Shown: positions 16,607 through 25,483 of the stretch, in pieces
Numbering within the stretch: position 1 is the first letter of the stretch
Layout of the letters: each line of letters begins with the position of its first letter
Source: Marinihelvus sp942491555
GTDB lineage: Bacteria; Pseudomonadota; Gammaproteobacteria; Xanthomonadales; SZUA-36
NCBI GenBank assembly: GCA_942491555.1
Contig: CALOBN010000005.1
Location: 1 to 64,000 of the forward strand
Reading direction: 5' to 3'
Length of the DNA: 64,000 bases
The notes under the pieces: generated by a model
The model's input: the letters and a program-made list of their open reading frames with translations, nothing else
Database searches by the model: none
What the model was told of the DNA's origin: nothing
Program-made: the position numbers and the translations under genes

Positions 16607-17497
16607 ATGAGCGCATCTCCTGTCTACCTGGTCGACGCCAGCATTTACCTTTTTCGAGCCTGGCATTCCATGCCTGACGCCTTTCTGAACGACCAGGGCC
16701 AACCAACGAACGCGGTCTATGGTTTTACCGGTTTTCTCTGCAGCCTGGTCGAGCAGGCCCGGCCGGAACACGTGGGCGTTGCTTTTGATGTGTCGCTGAG
16801 CAGCAGTTTTCGCAATGACATCTATCCTGAATACAAAGCCAACCGGGATCCTGCACCCGAAGAGTTGAAGCGCCAGTTTGCCTGGGCGCGCAGCATGGCC
16901 GAGGCAATGGGGTTCAAATGCTACAGCGACGAACGTTTTGAAGCCGACGACCTGATCGGAACACTGGCCGCCTACTGGCGGGAACGCGGCCACCCGATTC
17001 ACATCGTGACCGGTGACAAAGACCTCGCGCAGCTACTGGTTGAGGGCGATACCTGGTGGGATTTTGCGCGCAATACACGCCTTGGTCCGGCCGGGATTCT
17101 TGAAAAATTTGGCGTCAGACCGGGGCAAATTGCCGACTACCTGGCCCTGACCGGCGATACCGTGGACAACATTCCGGGCGTGCCCGGAGTGGGCCCAAAA
17201 ACCGCATCCGCTTTACTTGGTCATTTCGGCACGCTGGAGGCCATCTTCGAACGCCTGGAAGAGATTCAACACCTCAGTTTTCGCGGCGCCAAAAGCATGG
17301 CGCCAAAACTGGCTCAACACCGCGCCGCTGCCGAGCTGGCGCGGCAACTCACCGGCATCGAGTGCGCGGTGCCTTCCGCCCTCGCAGAACCTGACCTTCA
17401 ACGCCGGGCGCTGGATGAGGCCCGGCTTAACCGGCTTTTTGACACGCTGTCGTTCGGCGGAATGCTTCGCCAGCGCTGCCTGCAGAGCAGTCCCTGA
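16607..17497 (+). CDS. 5'-3' exonuclease / flap endonuclease-like protein
   Basis: A 296-residue protein homologous to the 5'-nuclease domain of DNA polymerase I and to ExoIX/Xni. The N-terminal PIN-like domain has VYLVDASIYLFRAWHSMP, FDVSLSSSFRNDIYPEYKAN and FEADDLIGTLA, followed by IVTGDKDLAQL with metal-binding acids. The H3TH DNA-binding motif is DNIPGVPGVGPKTASALLG. It has no polymerase part. Expected role: removal of RNA primers or 5' flaps in replication and repair. The ATG is very close to a -10 box, so the mRNA may be leaderless. Confidence 0.9.
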   Translation: MSASPVYLVDASIYLFRAWHSMPDAFLNDQGQPTNAVYGFTGFLCSLVEQARPEHVGVAFDVSLSSSFRNDIYPEYKANRDPAPEELKRQFAWARSMAEAMGFKCYSDERFEADDLIGTLAAYWRERGHPIHIVTGDKDLAQLLVEGDTWWDFARNTRLGPAGILEKFGVRPGQIADYLALTGDTVDNIPGVPGVGPKTASALLGHFGTLEAIFERLEEIQHLSFRGAKSMAPKLAQHRAAAELARQLTGIECAVPSALAEPDLQRRALDEARLNRLFDTLSFGGMLRQRCLQSSP

Positions 17498-17510
17498 GAG
17501 CACCCGGGTA

Positions 17511-18941
17511 TCAGGAATCCCCTGCCGGCGCTTCAGGTCGCGGCCGGCCGGTATTTTCATAATAGTCGTCCCAGAATTTTTCAAGATCCGGAGAACCAAG
17601 ATCCGGGGCCGACTCAACGGGCGTCAGCCCTATCCTGATTGGCTCGGGCTCCACTGAATTCTGCGCGCCATAGCTGTTCGCGATAAACCATAGCGAGCCA
17701 TCTAGAATCACCCCGGATGCGGGATGATCAAAGAAGGTTTGCGCCACAGCCAGGGGCGCGACGGCAATCACCGAAGCACCGTCTGTACTCAGCTCCAGAC
17801 GCATGATGCGCTGTGGCTCGATTCCACTTTGGGTCATCACAAGGTGGCCGTTCCAGTATTCAAGGCTCTCGATACCACCCATATTCAGCGTCTCGGCCGC
17901 GGCGACCTTGGCGGCTTGCCTGGCAGCGAGATCGAAAACGGTAATACCCAGCTCATAATCGGCCAGATACAAGCGGGAACCGTCATCGGAGGCAGTGATG
18001 TCACGCAGAAAAACACTGTCACCGGCCAGCGCAAAGCGTACCAGGCGATCCTCGCCGGATCCCAGGCGGTAGACCAGAGGCATTACCGTATCGATCGCGT
18101 AGATATCTCCGTTGCTGACCCGGGTTAAGGCACCAAGCTTGTGCCGGTGACCATCTGCCGCAACCGGGTATTTTTTGACTAACTCGAGCTCGTCAAGGGT
18201 AAATTCAAACAAAGCGGAACGTCCCGTGTCGGTCTCATTAAATGAAACAAATTCCGCGGTGGCAGCGCTGGATACCCAGAGACGGTTATTTTCAGCGTCT
18301 ACCAGCAAGCCATAGATCGCCCACAGGCCATTCTCATCGTTCGCCCGCAGCAGTTCACTGGACTCACCGTCACGGCCAACGCGATAGACGGCACCCCGGC
18401 CAGGGTCACTGACAAGGAACGCTTCCCGAGTTGCATCCCAGGCGATGTCTGAAGCCGTAACCAGCGACTCGGGCAGGGTGATCTGCAACTCCGCGGCCCC
18501 CGCAGGTTCGGCGGCACGGACCATCAGATCGTTGATATGCTCATAAGCCTCCGTGTCACGAATGAGTACCGTGTCCTGCGTGCTATTGAAGTCAGCTGTT
18601 AATCCCTGTTGCTGCATTTTCAGCATCATCTCGTAAGCACCGGCCTTGTTGTCCATCAAGGCATTGGCCAGAACCACATATTCCATGTAATCCGGGTTCC
18701 ATGGTCGAAGCTCATGAAGTGCCGAGACCGCCTTCAGAAGCAATGGATAATTCTTTTCGGCATACGCTTGATTGGCCATCTGACGCAGCTCCGGAACACT
18801 CACCGGTCTGACAGCCGGGGCGGCATCGGGTCCTGTATCGGACGCGGCATCGGTGTTAAGCGGCGCCTGTGCGCGGCTCGTCGTGGGCAAAGCGGCGAAA
18901 GTAAGGAGCGCCGCGGCAGCGATAAGCGGGAAAATTCTCAT
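17511..18941 (-). CDS. Secreted beta-propeller-like protein with helical N-terminal domain
   Basis: A 476-residue predicted exported protein. The signal peptide is MRIFPLIAAAALLTFAALPT with an AQA cleavage region. Residues ~45-125 are helical and TPR-like (AYAEKNYPLLLKAVSALHEL). From about residue 150 there are repeated blade-like segments (DIAWDATREAFLVSDPG, ISSVAATAEFVSF-like, DGSRLYLADYELGI) as in SMP-30/NHL-type propellers. The tail is rich in Asp, Pro and Glu. No catalytic motif was recognised; it may bind ligands in the periplasm. The start at 18941 is set by the signal peptide, as the upstream part of the frame is unlike one. Confidence 0.7.
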   Translation of the reverse strand: MRIFPLIAAAALLTFAALPTTSRAQAPLNTDAASDTGPDAAPAVRPVSVPELRQMANQAYAEKNYPLLLKAVSALHELRPWNPDYMEYVVLANALMDNKAGAYEMMLKMQQQGLTADFNSTQDTVLIRDTEAYEHINDLMVRAAEPAGAAELQITLPESLVTASDIAWDATREAFLVSDPGRGAVYRVGRDGESSELLRANDENGLWAIYGLLVDAENNRLWVSSAATAEFVSFNETDTGRSALFEFTLDELELVKKYPVAADGHRHKLGALTRVSNGDIYAIDTVMPLVYRLGSGEDRLVRFALAGDSVFLRDITASDDGSRLYLADYELGITVFDLAARQAAKVAAAETLNMGGIESLEYWNGHLVMTQSGIEPQRIMRLELSTDGASVIAVAPLAVAQTFFDHPASGVILDGSLWFIANSYGAQNSVEPEPIRIGLTPVESAPDLGSPDLEKFWDDYYENTGRPRPEAPAGDS

Positions 18942-19122
18942 TATTGTGGTCTCAGCGAAGGTCGACACTTGGAACGATGCGACCTTATTTGGTTCCACTG
19001 ACTTCAAATTTCAATATCTGACCCTCCTATCACTTAACATTGCCTGACTGACAATGGCGCCAGCGGTGTCGTGTTGGTACCCATCAGATCAGATAAGGAC
19101 GGCGCGGCCGGATATTGCAGCA

Positions 19123-19695
19123 ATGAACGACGAAAACGACAAAAGTACCGATCATAAACACTTCACCGGACGCTACCTCGGCATCATGGAGTGCAACGGC
19201 TGGGAGTATGCGACACGGACCAATGCCACCGGTGTCGTTGTTATCGTGCCGGTAACCGCGCATCGCGAGCTGGTGCTTGTGGAGCAATTCAGAACGCCGG
19301 TAAACGCGGCGGTGATTGAACTGCCTGCCGGCCTGGTTGGCGATCATGGTGATGCTGATGAGCCGGTGCAAGTTGCTGCGCAGCGTGAGTTATGGGAAGA
19401 AACCGGCTTCCGGGCCGGGCAACTGACTCATCTGCTCAACTGCCCGAGCTCCGCCGGCATGAGTGATGAAATGCTGGATATTTTCCTGGCCACCGATCTC
19501 GTTCGCGAAGGCCGTGGTGGCGGAGACGCCTCGGAGGACATCATCGTGCATGTTGTGCCGCTGGATGAAATCAACGCCTGGCTCGCACGCGCGCTGCAAG
19601 ACGGTAAGGCTCTGGACCCGAAAATTTATGCCGGCCTTTACTGGGTGCAGCACCGTAACGCGCTGGAAACCCTTTTCCCTGACCATGCTGCCTGA
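19123..19695 (+). CDS. nudF: Nudix hydrolase, ADP-ribose pyrophosphatase-like
   Basis: A 190-residue Nudix protein. The region ELPAGLVGDHGDADEP leads into the box AAQRELWEETGF, with the metal-binding Glu residues. N-terminal strands (RYLGIMECNGWEYATR, GVVVIVPV) and the PSSAGMSDEML segment downstream match ADP-ribose/ADP-sugar pyrophosphatases of the NudF type. The spacing in the first half of the Nudix box is slightly longer than the consensus. ATG 19123 begins the homologous region; the frame is open to 19054. The symbol is a family assignment; the substrate is inferred. Confidence 0.8.
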   Translation: MNDENDKSTDHKHFTGRYLGIMECNGWEYATRTNATGVVVIVPVTAHRELVLVEQFRTPVNAAVIELPAGLVGDHGDADEPVQVAAQRELWEETGFRAGQLTHLLNCPSSAGMSDEMLDIFLATDLVREGRGGGDASEDIIVHVVPLDEINAWLARALQDGKALDPKIYAGLYWVQHRNALETLFPDHAA

Positions 19696-19745
19696 ATTCA
19701 GTCCTCGCGAGACTGCGGCGGGCTTTCATGGTCATATTGCCATGC

Positions 19746-19754
19746 TGCTAACAT
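19746..19754 (+). promoter_or_regulatory. Extended -10 box of the isoaspartyl peptidase gene
   Basis: TGCTAACAT resembles the extended -10 elements upstream of three other genes in this window. It lies 42 bases before the ATG at 19797. No clear -35 box was found. Confidence 0.3.
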
Positions 19755-19796
19755 ACCCAACCCGACCGGCAGAGCAACCCACTGGAGCAAGCCACC

Positions 19797-20789
19797 ATGA
19801 TGCGAACCATTTCCCTGATTCTCTGCGCACTGGTGCCCGGCACCTGGACATCCGTCATGCATGCCGCTGATGCGCCAGTAGCCATCGCCATCCACGGCGG
19901 TGCCGGCACAATCAAGCGGGAAAACATGGGTGCCGAGCGCGAAGCAGCCTTTCTTGAGTCCCTGGAACAGGCAGTACTTGCCGGCTATGAGCAACTGCAG
20001 GAAGGCGAATCCAGCCTGACCGCGATCCGCACCGCGATCCGCCTGCTCGAAGACAATCCGCTATTCAACGCCGGCCGTGGGGCAGTATTCAACAGCGAGG
20101 GCGTCAACGAGCTGGATGCTTCGGTGATGACCGGCCAGGACAGAAATGCCGGGGCAGTGTCCTCCGTGCAGCGCATCCAACATCCGATCGATCTGGCCAT
20201 CGCGGTCATGCAGAACTCACCGCACGTCATGTTGTCCGGCGCGGGTGCCGAGCAGTTTGCCGAGGAGCAGGGCTTTGCCTTCGTCGAGCCTGCCTGGTTC
20301 TATACAGATTTTCGCTGGCAACAGCTCGAAGAAGCCCGCGCCAGGGAATCTGCGGGCACCTTCAAGGCCCAGGATTTCTTTTCCACCGTCGGCGCCGTCG
20401 CTCTCGACCAGGCCGGAAATCTGGCGGCGGGAACCTCGACCGGGGGGATGACCAACAAACGTTTTGGGCGGGTCGGTGACTCGCCCATCATCGGGGCCGG
20501 AACCTTTGCGGACAATGATTCCTGCGCAGTCAGTGCAACCGGGCATGGCGAGTATTTCATCCGCTGGATGGTTGCCTATGACATCTGTCAGCGCGTGGCG
20601 CAGGGAGCGCCGTTGCGCGAGGCGGCAGATACCGTGGTTAACGAGATATTGGTCAATGCCGGTGGCACCGGCGGTGTCATCGCGATTGACCGGCAAGGCA
20701 ACATCGCCATGCCATTCAATACTTCGGGCATGTACCGCGCCTCAGTCGCCGTTGATGGCACTGTGACTGTGGCCATTTATCGCCAGTAA
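19797..20789 (+). CDS. iaaA: Isoaspartyl peptidase / L-asparaginase (Ntn hydrolase, T2)
   Basis: A 330-residue plant-type asparaginase precursor. After a signal peptide of about 24 residues (ending VMHAA), it starts with the family's AIHGGAGT. NAGRGAVFNSEGVNELDASVM follows. The autoproteolysis site is in FFSTVGAVALD, with Thr197 as nucleophile of the beta chain, and the substrate-binding GTSTGGMTNKRFGRVGDSP is present. It should cleave itself into two chains and remove isoaspartyl residues or asparagine. The signal peptide suggests a periplasmic location, unlike the cytosolic E. coli enzyme. ATG 19800 is an equally good start. Confidence 0.9.
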   Translation: MMRTISLILCALVPGTWTSVMHAADAPVAIAIHGGAGTIKRENMGAEREAAFLESLEQAVLAGYEQLQEGESSLTAIRTAIRLLEDNPLFNAGRGAVFNSEGVNELDASVMTGQDRNAGAVSSVQRIQHPIDLAIAVMQNSPHVMLSGAGAEQFAEEQGFAFVEPAWFYTDFRWQQLEEARARESAGTFKAQDFFSTVGAVALDQAGNLAAGTSTGGMTNKRFGRVGDSPIIGAGTFADNDSCAVSATGHGEYFIRWMVAYDICQRVAQGAPLREAADTVVNEILVNAGGTGGVIAIDRQGNIAMPFNTSGMYRASVAVDGTVTVAIYRQ

Positions 20790-20842
20790 GACATAACCGG
20801 CAGGTCTCCCCCAGCCGTCGGGTACGGTCAGAACGCCTGTTC

Positions 20843-21676
20843 TCAGTGGCCCAGATTCTGCCAGATGCGCATGGTGGCATTGGCGCGGTTCAGGGTATAG
20901 AAATGCAATCCAGGTGCACCGCCGCGGATCAGTTGGTCACACAGTGAGGTAACCACTTCCAGGCCGTACTCCCGGATTGCCGCACGATCTTCGCCAAAAG
21001 ACTCCAGCCGTGTTGCCAGCCAGCCAGGAATCACCGCCCCGCAGCGTTGTGAAAACCGCGCCAACTGGGTGTAGTTGGTAATCGGCATGATGCCCGGGGT
21101 TATCGGAATGTTCACGCCGGCCGCCCGGGCACGTTCGACAAACCGAAAATAGGTGTCTGCCTCAAAAAAATACTGGGTTATCGCGCCATCTGCACCGGCA
21201 CGGACCTTTTCGGCAAACCAGTGAATTTCGGTTTCCAGGTCCGGGGACTCCGGATGCACTTCCGGGTAGCAACCCACTTCGATGCGAAAAAAATCACCAT
21301 GACGTTGCCTGACGTGCGCCACCAGCTCACTGGCGAAGCGAAACGGTGGCTTAAAATCCATGGTTTCAGGCGGGTCACCGCGCAGCACCACCAGTCGATC
21401 AACGCCCGAGGCCCGGTACAGATCGAGCAATTCATCGAGTATCGACAGTTCGCGGGCCATACAGGAGATGTGCGCCGCAACCGGCACATTGGAAAGGCTG
21501 ATCAGCTCATTCACGGTGCGTCGCGTTGACTCCTGCGTGGAGCCTCCAGCACCAAAAGTTACGGTGAGATAACGCGGGTCCAGGCGGGCAAGCTTTTGCC
21601 AGGTAGAACGCAGGATAAGCGCCTGCTCATCGTTTCGCGGGGGAAAAAATTCGAATGAGCAACGGGCCTTGGTCAT
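20843..21676 (-). CDS. metF: 5,10-methylenetetrahydrofolate reductase
   Basis: A 277-residue FAD-dependent TIM-barrel enzyme that makes 5-methyl-THF for methionine synthesis. The N-terminus has SFEFFPPRNDEQ, then LTVTFGAGGSTQESTRRTV, VLRGDPPE and an ITQYFFEADTYFRFVERARA segment, all typical of MetF. The length is slightly short of E. coli MetF (296). It follows ahcY on the same strand after an 89-base gap containing a strong hairpin, so it is probably part of a metK-ahcY-metF transcription group. Confidence 0.94.
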   Translation of the reverse strand: MTKARCSFEFFPPRNDEQALILRSTWQKLARLDPRYLTVTFGAGGSTQESTRRTVNELISLSNVPVAAHISCMARELSILDELLDLYRASGVDRLVVLRGDPPETMDFKPPFRFASELVAHVRQRHGDFFRIEVGCYPEVHPESPDLETEIHWFAEKVRAGADGAITQYFFEADTYFRFVERARAAGVNIPITPGIMPITNYTQLARFSQRCGAVIPGWLATRLESFGEDRAAIREYGLEVVTSLCDQLIRGGAPGLHFYTLNRANATMRIWQNLGH

Positions 21677-21711
21677 GACTGGGGGCCGTTTCGAAGGGTC
21701 AGGTCAAGATG

Positions 21712-21738
21712 TCGCCGGGGCGCAAAACGCCCCGGCGA
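21712..21738. other. Strong hairpin between ahcY and metF
   Basis: TCGCCGGGGCG and CGCCCCGGCGA form a perfect 11-bp stem with the loop CAAAA. No T tract follows on the minus strand, so it is not a classical intrinsic terminator. It could stabilise the upstream ahcY mRNA or limit read-through into metF. Confidence 0.5.
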
Positions 21739-21765
21739 GTCCGGTGATTCAAAGCGAACCAGCAC

Positions 21766-23196
21766 TCAGTATCGATAGCTCTCGGGCTTGAACGGGCCTT
21801 CCACTTCGACGCCGATATAGTCGGCCTGGTCTTTGCTCAGCGTGGTCAGCTTCGCACCGATACGTGCAAGGTGAAGCTGCGCTACTTTCTCGTCAAGATG
21901 CTTGGGCAACACGTAGACCTGATTGTCATACTCATCGCCTTTCTGCCACAGCTCGATCTGGGCCAGCACCTGGTTGGTAAACGAGTTGGACATCACGAAG
22001 CTCGGATGACCCGTGCCGCAACCCAGGTTCACCAGGCGGCCCTGCGCGAGCAGGATGATGCGCTTGCCATCCGGGAAGATCACATGATCCACCTGCGGCT
22101 TGATGTTCTCCCAGGTGCAATCCTTGAGGCCGGCCACATCAATTTCGTTATCGAAGTGACCGATATTGCAAACAATGGCTTCGTTCTTCATACCAGCCAT
22201 GTGCTCGCGGGTGATGATGTTGTAGTTGCCGGTGGCGGTTACAAAGATATCCGCCCGCGGCACTGCATCTTCCATGGTTACGACCTGGAAACCTTCCATG
22301 GCCGCCTGCAGGGCGCAGATCGGATCAATTTCCGTAACCCACACAATCGCGCCGAGGGCCCGCAGAGACTGGGCGGAGCCCTTGCCCACATCACCGAAAC
22401 CGGCAACCACGGCGATCTTGCCGGCAATCATGACGTCCGTGGCACGCTTGATACTGTCTACCAGTGACTCACGGCAGCCGTACAGGTTGTCAAACTTGGA
22501 CTTGGTGACCGAGTCATTCACATTGATCGCCGGGAACGGCAGGCTGCCCTCCTTGGCGAACTTGTACAAGCGCTTCACACCGGTGGTGGTTTCTTCCGTC
22601 ACACCCTGAATTGCGGCCAGTGCTTTGCTGTACCAGCCCGGCTGCGTGTCGAGGCGCTTGCGGATGGCATTGAACAGGGCAACTTCTTCCTCACTGCCCG
22701 GGTTGTCCAGCAAAGAGATGTCGTTCTCGGCACGGGCCCCAAGGTGCAGCAGCATGGTTGCATCACCGCCGTCGTCGAGAATCATGTTGGCGAAAGTCTC
22801 ATTGCCGTTGGCGTCTTTCCACTGGAAGATCCGGTGGGTGAATTCCCAGTACTCATCCAGGTTCTCACCCTTGAAGGCGAAAACCGGTGTGCCATTGGCC
22901 GCAATCGCGGCGGCTGCATGATCCTGTGTCGAATAGATGTTGCAGGATGCCCAACGGACATCAGCACCCAGCGCTTCGAGAGACTCGATCAGCACTGCGG
23001 TCTGGATGGTCATGTGCAGGGAGCCGGCGATGCGTGCGCCCTTGAGGGGCTGCTCGGCAGCCAGTTCCTCGCGGATTGATACCAGGCCCGGCATTTCCGT
23101 TTCGGCGATCGCGATCTCGCGGCGGCCGAAGTCCGCCAGGGACATATCCGCTACGAAATAATCGTTTTTTTGAAGGTTTTCTACTACTGCGTTCAT
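21766..23196 (-). CDS. ahcY: Adenosylhomocysteinase
   Basis: A 476-residue NAD-dependent enzyme that splits S-adenosylhomocysteine into adenosine and homocysteine in the activated methyl cycle. Motifs seen: FVADMSLADFGRREI at the start, the substrate segment FPAINVNDSVTKSKFDN, the Rossmann motif VVAGFGDVGKGSA and the C-terminal GPFKPESYRY that completes the neighbouring subunit's NAD site. The length is normal for proteobacterial SahH. An SAH riboswitch lies directly upstream, and GGAG precedes the ATG by about ten bases. It lies between metK and metF. Confidence 0.97.
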   Translation of the reverse strand: MNAVVENLQKNDYFVADMSLADFGRREIAIAETEMPGLVSIREELAAEQPLKGARIAGSLHMTIQTAVLIESLEALGADVRWASCNIYSTQDHAAAAIAANGTPVFAFKGENLDEYWEFTHRIFQWKDANGNETFANMILDDGGDATMLLHLGARAENDISLLDNPGSEEEVALFNAIRKRLDTQPGWYSKALAAIQGVTEETTTGVKRLYKFAKEGSLPFPAINVNDSVTKSKFDNLYGCRESLVDSIKRATDVMIAGKIAVVAGFGDVGKGSAQSLRALGAIVWVTEIDPICALQAAMEGFQVVTMEDAVPRADIFVTATGNYNIITREHMAGMKNEAIVCNIGHFDNEIDVAGLKDCTWENIKPQVDHVIFPDGKRIILLAQGRLVNLGCGTGHPSFVMSNSFTNQVLAQIELWQKGDEYDNQVYVLPKHLDEKVAQLHLARIGAKLTTLSKDQADYIGVEVEGPFKPESYRY

Positions 23197-23221
23197 GGTT
23201 AAAAACTCCGTTCAGTCAATA

Positions 23222-23296
23222 CCAAGCGCCGTTGTTCATTTGCCGCGTTACCCCGAGCCTCGCCGGATGATATTCCGGCTGCAGCGCTTCTCGGGC
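23222..23296 (-). ncRNA. S-adenosylhomocysteine (SAH) riboswitch upstream of ahcY
   Basis: On the minus strand the metK-ahcY spacer has, in order: P1 5' arm CCCGAG; AAGCGC; the core TGCA; hairpin GCCGGA/TCCGGC; GAGG; P1 3' arm CTCGGG; a linker; and ACGGCGCTTGG. GCGCTT pairs perfectly with AAGCGC to make the pseudoknot. This order and the conserved GCGCTGC and AACGGCGCT segments match the SAH riboswitch consensus, known upstream of ahcY in proteobacteria. Binding of SAH would raise ahcY expression. The element ends 26 bases before the ATG. Confidence 0.88.
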
Positions 23297-23318
23297 TTAC
23301 GCGTGAAATCTCGTGGCC

Positions 23319-24494
<1,176 letters not shown>

Positions 24495-24517
24495 GGTGAG
24501 TATCTCAGCTGTTGCGC

Positions 24518-24556
24518 AAAGAGAATATATCTCTTTATTGGGATCAAGAGATATAT
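24518..24556. promoter_or_regulatory. Repeated inverted half-sites upstream of metK (putative operator)
   Basis: Two overlapping dyads are present. AAAGAGA-5-TCTCTTT is at 24518-24536. A perfect 11-bp inverted repeat, ATATATCTCTT and AAGAGATATAT, lies at 24525-24556 with a 10-base spacer. The element is centred about 45 bases upstream of the metK ATG. A repressor of methionine genes (SahR- or MetJ-like) could bind here, but the sequence is not a canonical MetJ box, so the regulator is unknown. Confidence 0.5.
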
Positions 24557-24567
24557 ATTAATGCAAG

Positions 24568-24605
24568 GGCCTTCCATTTGCACCTTTTCGTGCAAATAAA
24601 GGGCC
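24568..24605 (-). other. Long stem-loop in the metK upstream region
   Basis: On the minus strand GGCCCTTTATTTGCAC pairs with GTGCAAATGGAAGGCC around the loop GAAAAG. Of 16 positions, 13 are Watson-Crick pairs, two are G-U wobbles and one is a mismatch. The wobbles favour the minus-strand RNA, that is the metK leader. No U tract follows, so it is not an intrinsic terminator. I do not recognise it as a known riboswitch class. Confidence 0.5.
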
Positions 24606-24683
24606 TGACTTGCTTCAAGGCTTACGCCATACGAAAGCCAGGCTCATTCCTTCATGCCAGCGCTGAAGCACGAGCGCTTACGT

Positions 24684-24689
24684 TACAAT
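24684..24689 (+). promoter_or_regulatory. Putative -10 box of trmB
   Basis: TACAAT in CGTTACAATTCC ends six bases before the ATG at 24696, so the transcript would start at the start codon. There is no ribosome site in between. Confidence 0.4.
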
Positions 24690-24695
24690 TCCGGC

Positions 24696-25397
24696 ATGAC
24701 AGAACATGAGACCAATCCACGCCACCGGCCGGTGCGCAGTTTCGTGGTTCGAGGCGGCAGGCTGACACCGGGTCAGCAGCGGGCTATCGATACCCTGTAC
24801 CCAAAACTTGGCGTTCCCGATGGCGATGAGCCGCTGGATTTCGAAAATCTCTTTGGCCGGCGCGCTGAAACCGTGCTCGAAATCGGTTTTGGGAATGGTG
24901 AGAGCACCTGGCGCATGGCCCGGGATGAGGCCGAAAAAAACTTTCTCGGTATTGAGGTTCACCCCCCGGGCGTCGGTCGCCTGCTCCTGGCGCTCGCTGA
25001 AAACGAGGTGGAAAACGTTCGCGTGTGCATTGGCGACGCGGTGGTTTTTCTGAACGAGCGGGTAGCCGACCGGTCCCTCGCCGGCGTACGAATTTATTTC
25101 CCTGACCCCTGGCACAAGAAGCGCCACAACAAACGCCGGCTGATCCAGCCTGATTTCGTGGCTCTGCTGGCGCGTAAAATGCAGGCAGACGGTTTATTGC
25201 ACCTGGCCACCGACTGGGTGCCCTATGCCGAGCACATGCTCGAGGTGCTGCAAGCTGCCAGCGATTTCGAAAACCTGGCACCTGACGGCGGTTTCGTAGA
25301 TCAGCCCGCATGGCGTCCCGGCACCAAATACGAAGCGCGCGGCGATCGATTGGGTCATGAAACCCGCGATCTGCTGTTCCGGCGCACAGCGTCATGA
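24696..25397 (+). CDS. trmB: tRNA (guanine-N7-)-methyltransferase
   Basis: A 233-residue SAM-dependent enzyme that forms m7G46 in tRNA. SAM-binding motif I is VLEIGFGNGEST near residue 65, and the family signature FPDPWHKKRHNKRRL lies near residue 135. ATDWVPYAEHM and the C-terminal TKYEARGDRLGH complete the pattern. ATG 24696 is used; an upstream in-frame ATG at 24654 would add 14 residues and lie upstream of the likely -10 box. It diverges from metK and may be leaderless. Confidence 0.95.
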   Translation: MTEHETNPRHRPVRSFVVRGGRLTPGQQRAIDTLYPKLGVPDGDEPLDFENLFGRRAETVLEIGFGNGESTWRMARDEAEKNFLGIEVHPPGVGRLLLALAENEVENVRVCIGDAVVFLNERVADRSLAGVRIYFPDPWHKKRHNKRRLIQPDFVALLARKMQADGLLHLATDWVPYAEHMLEVLQAASDFENLAPDGGFVDQPAWRPGTKYEARGDRLGHETRDLLFRRTAS

Positions 25398-25483
25398 ACC
25401 GCGCCGCGGGTAACACGACCGTTTTCCTGCGACGTCAGTCGCGGTAGGGTTAGAGAGAAACAGGGGGAGTCACACAAGCAGCC

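Noticed and set aside
24518..24556. Canonical MetJ box upstream of metK
   Set aside because: The AGACGTCT consensus is not present; the repeats are AAGAGA/TCTCTT, so a MetJ assignment is not supported.
25428..25441. GCGAC-GTCA-GTCGC hairpin before the SLC13 gene
   Set aside because: It is only a 5-bp stem without T tract and may be chance.
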